From Ideonella_A sp031398385 (GTDB lineage Bacteria; Pseudomonadota; Gammaproteobacteria; Burkholderiales; Burkholderiaceae_C), in the NCBI GenBank assembly GCA_031398385.1, contig JANNNE010000203.1, positions 1-18,362 on the forward strand: 18,362 nucleotides of DNA, written 5' to 3'. The notes beneath the pieces were generated by a model that had not been told where the DNA came from, made no database searches, and saw nothing but the letters and a program-made list of their open reading frames with translations. Shown piece by piece: positions 1-7,700 of this stretch; positions within the stretch are counted from its first letter, which is position 1, and every line of letters starts with the position of its first letter. Made by a program: the position numbers and the translations under genes.

Positions 1-1308
1 ATGAAGTCTCCTGTTGCTCCTTCGCCCCAATCCGCGCTGCGCATGCTGGCACTGGCTGCGGGCTCGATCTCCGTGGTGGTCGGTTGCGCCTCTGCCCAGG
101 CGCCGTCGAACGCGGTGGCGCCAACACAGGCCCAAAAAACGCAAACCGCGCTAACAACCCAAGCCGCACCGACCTTGACCCAGCGCGATCAACGCCCGAC
201 GTTCTCGAACTGGGTGGGTGGTTTCCGCGCCGAGGCCCTGGCCGCCGGTATCGACCAGGCCACCCTGGACCAGGCATTCGGCGAGGTTCGACTCGTGACG
301 CGGGTCGTCGAGCTCGATCGTGCGCAGCCTGAATTCACCCGCACGGTCTGGGACTATCTCGACCGGGCGGTCTCGGCGCAGCGGGTTGCGCGCGGACAGG
401 ACCAGCTGGATCGGGTACGCACCTTGTTCGATGCAAGGGCCGCGCGTTTCGGCGTGCCGGCCGAGATCATCGTTGCGATCTGGGGTCTGGAAAGCAACTA
501 CGGCAGCAACGTCGGCGACATTCCGATCATCGACGCGCTGGCCACCCTCGGCTTCGATGGCCGTCGCGAAGCCTGGGCGCGCGGGCAATTGTTGGCAGCG
601 TTGAGGATCCTGCAGAACAAGGATATCGACCGCGCCCGCATGGTCGGCTCGTGGGCCGGTGCGATGGGGCAGACGCAATTTTTGCCGTCGAATTTTCTGG
701 CATACGCGGTCGATGCCGATGGCGATGGTCGGCGCGACCTGTGGGGCAGCGAGGCAGACGTGATGGCGTCGACCGCCAATTTCCTGGCCCGATCGGGTTG
801 GCAGGCCGGACAGCCCTGGGGCATCGAGGTACGCCTGCCCGCAGGCTTCGACTTCGCCCGCGCCGATCCTGATCAGCGCCAATCGGCGGCCACCTGGGCA
901 GGCGAAGGCGTGCAGTCGATGAATGCAACTCCGCTACCGGCGTTGACCGACAGTTCGATCCTGCTGCCGGCCGGCGCGCGTGGGCCGGCCTTTCTGGTCG
1001 GTCCCAATTTCCGCACCATCCTCAAATACAACAACTCGACCAGTTATGCCTTGGCGGTCGGCCTGCTGGCGCAACAACTGGCTGGCGGCACGACCGTGCA
1101 GGCCGGCTGGCCGCGCGATCTTCAGGCACTGACGCGCAGCCAGGTGCTGGCTCTGCAAACAGCGCTCAATGCACGCGGTTTCGACACCGGTACACCGGAT
1201 GGCATATCGGGCCCGGCCACGCGGCGCGGCGTTCGGCAATACCAGCAGAGCCTGGGGCTGCCACCGGACGGCCTTCCGACCCTGGAACTGTTGCAGAGCC
1301 TGCAGTGA
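1..1308 (+). CDS. Lytic murein transglycosylase, MltB/SLT_2 family lipoprotein with peptidoglycan-binding domain
   Basis: The product (435 aa) should cleave the MurNAc-GlcNAc bond of peptidoglycan non-hydrolytically, leaving 1,6-anhydroMurNAc ends, at the periplasmic face of a membrane. The N-terminus has a hydrophobic stretch ending in a lipobox-like VVGC with Cys29, so it is probably a lipoprotein. A low-complexity Ala/Thr/Gln linker follows to about residue 60. The catalytic domain covers about 70-355: the family motif GLESNYG places the catalytic glutamate at E164, and GAMGQTQFLPS lies near 219-229. Residues about 377-434 form a PG_binding_1 repeat (LQTALNARGF, DGISGPATRRGVRQYQ). Length and domain order match MltB-type enzymes carrying the extra C-terminal domain. 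The start codon is the first base of the window, so nothing upstream can be judged. The next gene is about 180 bases away and is probably a separate unit. The family assignment is firm; the exact paralogue name is not. Confidence 0.93.
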   Translation: MKSPVAPSPQSALRMLALAAGSISVVVGCASAQAPSNAVAPTQAQKTQTALTTQAAPTLTQRDQRPTFSNWVGGFRAEALAAGIDQATLDQAFGEVRLVTRVVELDRAQPEFTRTVWDYLDRAVSAQRVARGQDQLDRVRTLFDARAARFGVPAEIIVAIWGLESNYGSNVGDIPIIDALATLGFDGRREAWARGQLLAALRILQNKDIDRARMVGSWAGAMGQTQFLPSNFLAYAVDADGDGRRDLWGSEADVMASTANFLARSGWQAGQPWGIEVRLPAGFDFARADPDQRQSAATWAGEGVQSMNATPLPALTDSSILLPAGARGPAFLVGPNFRTILKYNNSTSYALAVGLLAQQLAGGTTVQAGWPRDLQALTRSQVLALQTALNARGFDTGTPDGISGPATRRGVRQYQQSLGLPPDGLPTLELLQSLQ

Positions 1309-1487
1309 GACCTGGCAGAACCGACGCCTTTCGGCTCCCGCCGCGGTGACGATTCGAGGCGCGTAGGACAAGGCCCACAGCGCATCACGCGCGCGTCCGA
1401 ACGACTCCTCGGAGGGCGCCCCGTACAGTCTGTTCATCAGACAAAGCCTTGCAAAGGCCGTCATTTCAATTCACACCCCAGCCGTCC

Positions 1488-1703
1488 ATGACCACCACCA
1501 CTTCGCGGTATCTGTTGGCCGCCCCGGCGTCGAGCGAGTGTTCTGATTTGGGCCGCCACCTGTTGCAGTGCCGGGCGGCGCAGGGCCGGATGTTCGCGGC
1601 GTCGATTTGGGCCGAACGCGCACACAGTCTGGTCGCCCCCCGTTTCGTCACCTCCGTGGCGGTGGTGGCAACGATGATGCTGGTGGGCGGTTGGTCGATC
1701 TGA
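1488..1703 (+). CDS. Small hypothetical protein with C-terminal membrane segment, upstream of the cyclic glucan synthase
   Basis: I do not recognise this 71-aa product. What can be seen is a polar N-terminus starting MTTTTSRYLL, an Arg/Gln/Cys-bearing middle (about 23-52), and a hydrophobic C-terminal stretch of about 17 residues (VTSVAVVATMMLVGGW) that would span the inner membrane once. Third codon positions from 1488 on are about 83% G or C by my count, as in real genes here, while the possible TTG start at 1449 adds 13 codons with weaker bias; I therefore chose ATG 1488. No clear Shine-Dalgarno sequence precedes it. Its stop is 13 bases before the GTG of the 8.6-kb synthase, which also lacks a ribosome-binding site, so it probably feeds ribosomes into that gene. 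It could be an accessory subunit, a regulatory leader peptide, or simply a coupled small membrane protein. Function is unknown. Confidence 0.55.
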   Translation: MTTTTSRYLLAAPASSECSDLGRHLLQCRAAQGRMFAASIWAERAHSLVAPRFVTSVAVVATMMLVGGWSI

Positions 1704-1716
1704 GCCGCTCCCGCCA

Positions 1717-4700
1717 GTGGCCGTCCACGAACCACTGGCAAGCGGCAGCCTGGCCGACGACCTGGGCCAGCTCTGGCAACACGGCGGGCCGCTCGAGCCA
1801 CCGATCCGTTCGGTGGTATTCGGGCTGGCACGATTCGAGCAGCATGGTCACAGCCTCGCCGCGACCCACGAGGTAATTGGCGGCGATTCTGGCGGCGGTC
1901 GGTTCTTCCCACGCCTGCAGGAAAATGCCGACGTGTTGCGGACCACGCGAGCCTTGCTCGAGCGGCACGTCGGCGAAGGGCAACACCTTGGGCCAGCGGC
2001 CCACTGGCTGCTCGACAACGCGGCCCTGCTTGAACAACAGATCGAGACCATCTACCGCGGCCTGCCGCGCAGCTTTTTCAGATTGCTGCCTCGCCTGCGT
2101 GATGAACCGCTGGCCGGTCTGCCGCGCATCTACAGCATCGCCTGGGCGTGGGTGGCGCATACCGACAGCAGCCTCGACACCGGCTTGCTCGAAGCCTACC
2201 TGCGGTCCTATCAAAGCGTTCGCGAACTGACGTTGGCCGAACTGTGGGCGTTGCCGAGCACGCTGCGAGTCGTTCTGCTCGAGAATCTGCGCCGGCTGGC
2301 CGAGCGAATCGCGCTCACCCAGGCGGCGCGCGATGCAGCACACCGCTGGATCGATCTGCCCGACGACGAGCGCTCGTTGAGCGCGCTCGCGACGCTTGAT
2401 TCCGCCTTGCTGGAGCACGGCGTTGCCGAGCCGTTCCGGCTGCAATTGCAGCAACGTGAAGACGAACTGCCCGTCGCCGCAGGGCATGAACTGGCGATCT
2501 GGCTTGCACAGCGCCTGCCCGATGTCGGCCTGGCGTTGAGCCACCAGCAAAACGAGAACACCGAGGATCACCAGAGCATCCGCAATGCGATCACGACCTT
2601 GCGAAGCCTGGATCGGATCGACTGGCGACGCATCGTTGCGTCGACCAATCGCGCAATGCTCGCGTTGGCGCGCTCGCCGGTGTTCGCTGCCGAGCGGGAG
2701 GATACCCAGGACAGCAGCCTGCATGCGGTTGAACGGCTGGCGCGCGAATCCGGCGCGCCCGAGTCGCAGATTGCCGCCGTGATGATCGATCTCGCAGCGG
2801 CCGCGGAAAGCACCGACCCGCGTCAGGCCGCGCTGGCGCACTGGTACGACGGGCCTGGTGAGCCGGCGTTGCGCAGCGCCATCGGGCTGAAGCCGCGGCG
2901 CTTGCCTCGCTTCGGCAGCCCGGCGTGGCGGCGCGGCGCGGCGACGATCTATCTGAGTGCCCTCGCGTTGCTGAGCATTGCTTCAGTGATCTCGGCACTG
3001 CACCAGCATGGCCTGCCCTCGGCATCACCCTGGTTGCTGGCAGTGACCGGCTTGTTGATGCTCGGACCCGCCAGTGAGGCCGTGGTGGCGGTGGTCAACC
3101 GCTTGATCAGCGAGTCGGGGCGGCCGACCCATCTGCCGCGGATGGCGTTCAAGGACGGCATTCCAGCGGCGCACCGCACGCTGGTGGTGATTCCCGCGCT
3201 GTTGTCGAGCCCGACGGCCATCGACGCTCTGACGGCCCAGCTCGAGCAGCATGCGATCGCCAATCGCGAAGCACAGGTGCAGTTTGCCTTGCTGAGCGAT
3301 TGGGTGGACGCCCCGACCCGACAGCTCGCCGACGATCAGCTGCTGCTCGACATCGCGGCCGACGCAATCGATGCGCTGAATCGGAAATATCCGACCGGCG
3401 CCAGCGCGCCGCCGCGCTTTCTGCTGCTGCATCGTACCCGCAGCTGGTCGGAATCGGAGCAGCACTGGATCGGCTGGGAGCGCAAGCGCGGCAAACTCGA
3501 GTTGCTGGTGCGCGCACTCTGCGAACCAGGTCTGTTTCCCTTTCTTGCATTGGGCGAGCTGTCGGAGCCGGCGCCCGACATTCGATACGTCGTCACGCTC
3601 GACGCCGACACCGACATGCCGCCGGGTCGTCTGCGTGCGCTGGTCGGGGTGGCAGCACATCCGCTGAACCAGCCGCAGTTCGACTCGCAGCGTCGCCTGG
3701 TCGTCGCTGGCTACGGCATCCTGCAGCCGCGCGTCGTGACACCACTGCCGGAGCCCGAAACCGTCACGTGGTTCCACCGCCTGTTCTCGGGCCAATGCGG
3801 CATCGACCCCTACAGCGCGGCCAGCTCCGAGGTCTACCAGGACTTGTTCGGCGAAGGCACCTTCACCGGCAAGGGGTTGCTGAATGTAGCGGCAGTGCAC
3901 GCTGCGCTGGTCGGGCGCCTGCCCGAAGCCCAGGTGTTGAGCCACGACCTGCTCGAAGGTGCGATCGTCCGCTGCGGCAGCGTCAGCGACATCACGCTGG
4001 TCGAGGACGCACCCGTACACGCCGATGTTGCGAACTCGAGGCTGCACCGCTGGACGCGCGGCGACTGGCAGCTGCTGCCATTCATCCTGCGCGCACGGCA
4101 GTTCCCGCTTTCGACGATCAGCCGCTGGAAAATGATCGACAACCTGCGACGGTCGCTGGTGGCCCCGATGTCGTTGCTGCTGCTGTTGCTGGTGTCGACG
4201 ACCGGCGTCATGCCGCTCGGCTGGGCGCTGCTGATCGTTGCCGCCGCATTCGGCGCCGGCCCGCTGCTCGGCGCGTTGGCCGGCCTTGCCCCCAGTCGAG
4301 ACGACATCGCGCTGCGCCTGTTCTACCGCCACGCCATCGCCGATCTGGCGCGGGCATTCGCGTTGTCTGGCTGGCATCTGGCACAGCTGCTGCAACTGGC
4401 GATGTTGTATGGCCACGCGATCACGCTGGCGCTGTACCGGCAGCTGTGGTCGCGCCGCGCTCTGTTGCAGTGGACGACGGCAGCGGCGGCACAGTCAGCC
4501 GCGGCGCGTGACCTGCCGCAGCTGCTGCAACAGCACTGGCGGATTCCGCTGCTCGCCACCTTGCTCGGCGCGGCGCTGCTGGGCACCGCGCGATTCGACA
4601 CACTGCTTCAAATGGCTGCGACTGCGCTGCTGCTGTCGCTATGGGCCGCGTCGCCGGTATGGACATGGCTCGCCAGCCGGCCCCGGCCGGTTCCCCGGCG

Positions 4701-7700
4701 CGAGCGGCTCGACCAGCCGGCCCGCGAATGGCTGCAGGGCCTGGCGCGCGACACCTGGCGCTACTACGAACACCATGTCGGTGCAGACGACAACCACCTG
4801 CCCCCCGACAATGTGCAACATGCGCCGCACCTGCTGATCGCGCACAGGACCTCACCGACCAACATCGGCATGTACCTGCTGAGTGCGGTCAGCGTGCAAG
4901 CGCTCGGCTTCATCGGTCGCGCCGAATTGATCGATCGGCTCACCGCAACGCTCGACACACTGGAGCGGATGCCCCGCCACCGCGGCCACTTCTTCAACTG
5001 GTACGACACACAGACGCTGGCGGTATTGCCGCCCGCTTATGTTTCCACCGTCGACAGTGGCAACTGCAGCGGCCATCTGCTCGCCGTGGCCGGTGCCTGT
5101 GCGGCTCTGTCCTTGACGCCCCCATCATCGGCTCCGGCCCGCCTGGCGCTTCGCGTCTCGGCCCGGCGGCTGGACGCGTTGCAACCGATGCTGCAGCACG
5201 CGGGGTCGATGCGCGAAACACAGGCGCTGTTTGGCGGCGCCGAAATCGACTGGCCGGCCAACCCGGCTGATCTTGCCGACCTGAGAGCGCGGGTGCAGTG
5301 CGCACGTGTCGAGATCGATGCGCTGAATCTCGGACTGTTCGGATCGAGCGACGACGCATCCATGTGGCTGCTGCATGATCAGGTGGCAATGCTCGATTCG
5401 GCGCTGCGCGACCTCGAACAAGATCCGGGCGAATCGGCCGATCGATTGAGCCGACTCGCCGACCGGTGCCGGCAGCTGGCGCTCGAGCCCGACTATGCGA
5501 TGTTGTACGACGCCGAACGCCGGCTGCTGCACATCGGCTACCGGGTCGAAACCCATCAGCTCGACGACAGTCACTACGACCTTCTGGCCAGCGAGGCGCG
5601 TCTGACCAGCTTGCTGGCGATCGCCAAAGGTGATCTCCCGGTCGAGCACTGGGCCGCACTCGGTCGGCCGTTCTTCGGTTGGGGCACCGAGGTCGGATTG
5701 AAATCGTGGTCGGGTTCGATGTTCGAGTACCTGATGCCATCACTGATCCTCGACGAGCCGATCGGCAGTGTCCTGTACCAGGTCACGCGCAGCGCGGTCT
5801 CCGCCCAGCGCGCCGACTCGGAGCACCGCTCGACGCCCTGGGGCATTTCCGAATCGGCCGTCGCCGGCCAGGACCACACGCTGGCCTATCAATACGGGCC
5901 GCAAGGTGTCGCCCGGCTGGCGCTTCGGCGCACGCCGGCTGACGAGCTGGTGGTCGCGCCCTATGCCAGTGCGATGGCCTTGATGGTCGCCCCGGTCGAT
6001 GCGTTGGCCAATCTGCGTCGCTTGCAGCAACTGGGTGCGCGGCATGTGATGGGATTCATCGAAGCGATCGACTACACCCCGCTGCGCCAGATTCGTGGCA
6101 GCGATTGCATCCCGGTGGATACCTTCATGGCGCACCACCAGGCGATGAGCCTGGTCGCGATTGCCGATGTGCTGACCGACGGCGCGCCGCGCGGCTGGGC
6201 GATGGCCGATCCGCTGTTGCGTGCCGTCAAGGCCTTGCTGCACGAACGCGCGCCGCGCGAGGTCCCGCTGCTGCGCGATCCGCCACCGCTGCCGAGGGCG
6301 CGACGCCTGCGCAGTGCCCGTCTGGTGCACGAGCACGAACCGCTGGCCATGGCGCTGCCCGCAACCCATTTGCTGACCAACGGACATCATGCCGTCGTTC
6401 TGCGAAGCCACGGCGGCGGCTACAGCATGTGGGACGGCATCGGGCTGACCCGCTGGCGCGACGACCTGCTGCGCGACGACCTGGGCAGCTTCTTCTACAT
6501 CCGGCGCGCCGGCGCACCGGACTGGCATTCGATCACCGCACATCCGGCAGCCGATCCGGCGGCCAGCTACCGGTGCCGACTGCAGGCCGACCGGGCCATC
6601 TTCGATGCGAACTGGCCGGATCTGCACAGCCGCTGCACCGTCTGGGTCGCTCCCGAAGACGACTGCGAGATGCGCCAGATCGATCTGTCCAACAACGGCC
6701 GACAGACGCTCGAGCTGTCCTTGGCTTCGTTCGCCGAGCCCACACTCACCGCCCATCGCGCCGACGAGTCGCATCCGGCCTTCTCGAAGCTGTTCGTGCA
6801 GGCCCGCTGGGACCCGCTCGAGCAGGCCTTGTATTTCCGCCGCCAGCCCCGACTCAACGACGAGCAGCCGCTGTACGCCGTGCACTTCCTGTCGCTCGGC
6901 GAATTGCAACCCGTCTCGGTCACTGCCTGCACAGATCGTGCGCGCTGGCTCGGCCGTTACGGCAGCACCGCCCGGCCGCTGGGCGATGGCGGGCAGAGTC
7001 TGCTGCCCGAATCAGCCAGTTCATTCGACGGCCCCGGTGACGCGGTCGATACCGGGCTCGACCCGCTGGCCTCGATGGCCGTTTGCGTCCGCATCGAACC
7101 CGGTCAGACCGTACGGCTGACCTTCTGCAGCGCAGCCAGCCGCGAGATCGAATCGCTGGCCGCCAGCGTCGACAAATACCGCCAGGCGAGCCATGCGGCA
7201 CGGGCCTCGAGCATGTCGCACACGATGGCGGGAATCCGCTTGCGCGAACTGCCGTTCGACACCGACACCTGGGCCGCGATGTTGCATCTGAATACGCTGG
7301 TCACTGCTCTGGTGACACGCGAATCGCCGCCACCCGAGGCAAGTGGAGACGCCGGCCGCTGCGACCGGCGGGTGCTGTGGCGCCACGGCATCTCCGGCGA
7401 CCGGCCGATCGTGCTGGTGGGCATTCGACGCGAACAGGGGCTGGGACTGCTGACGGTGCTGAAGAAGGCCTTGCGCCTGTGGAGCGCGGCAGCACTCGGC
7501 GTCGACCTGGTGGTTCTGAATGCCGAACCGGCATCCTATCTGTCGCCGGTCCAGCATCAGCTCGTGATGTTGCGCGAACGCGCGCAACAGCAGCGCGGTA
7601 CCAATCCGTCGCCGTGGGCCAGTCAGATGTTCATACTGACCGAATCGGCGCTCGATCAGGACGACCTGCGGAGCCTGCACATGCTGGCACGCGTGAGGCT

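Noticed and set aside
934..1464. Antisense ORF covering the gap between the transglycosylase and the small gene
   Set aside because: Most of it is a shadow of the transglycosylase gene. The part in the gap has no recognisable sequence or ribosome-binding site.
1309..1487. Possible promoter or terminator after the transglycosylase
   Set aside because: TTGCAA at 1450-1455 has no acceptable -10 partner, and the small CTCC/GGAG inverted repeat near 1425-1434 is too short and has no T-tract.
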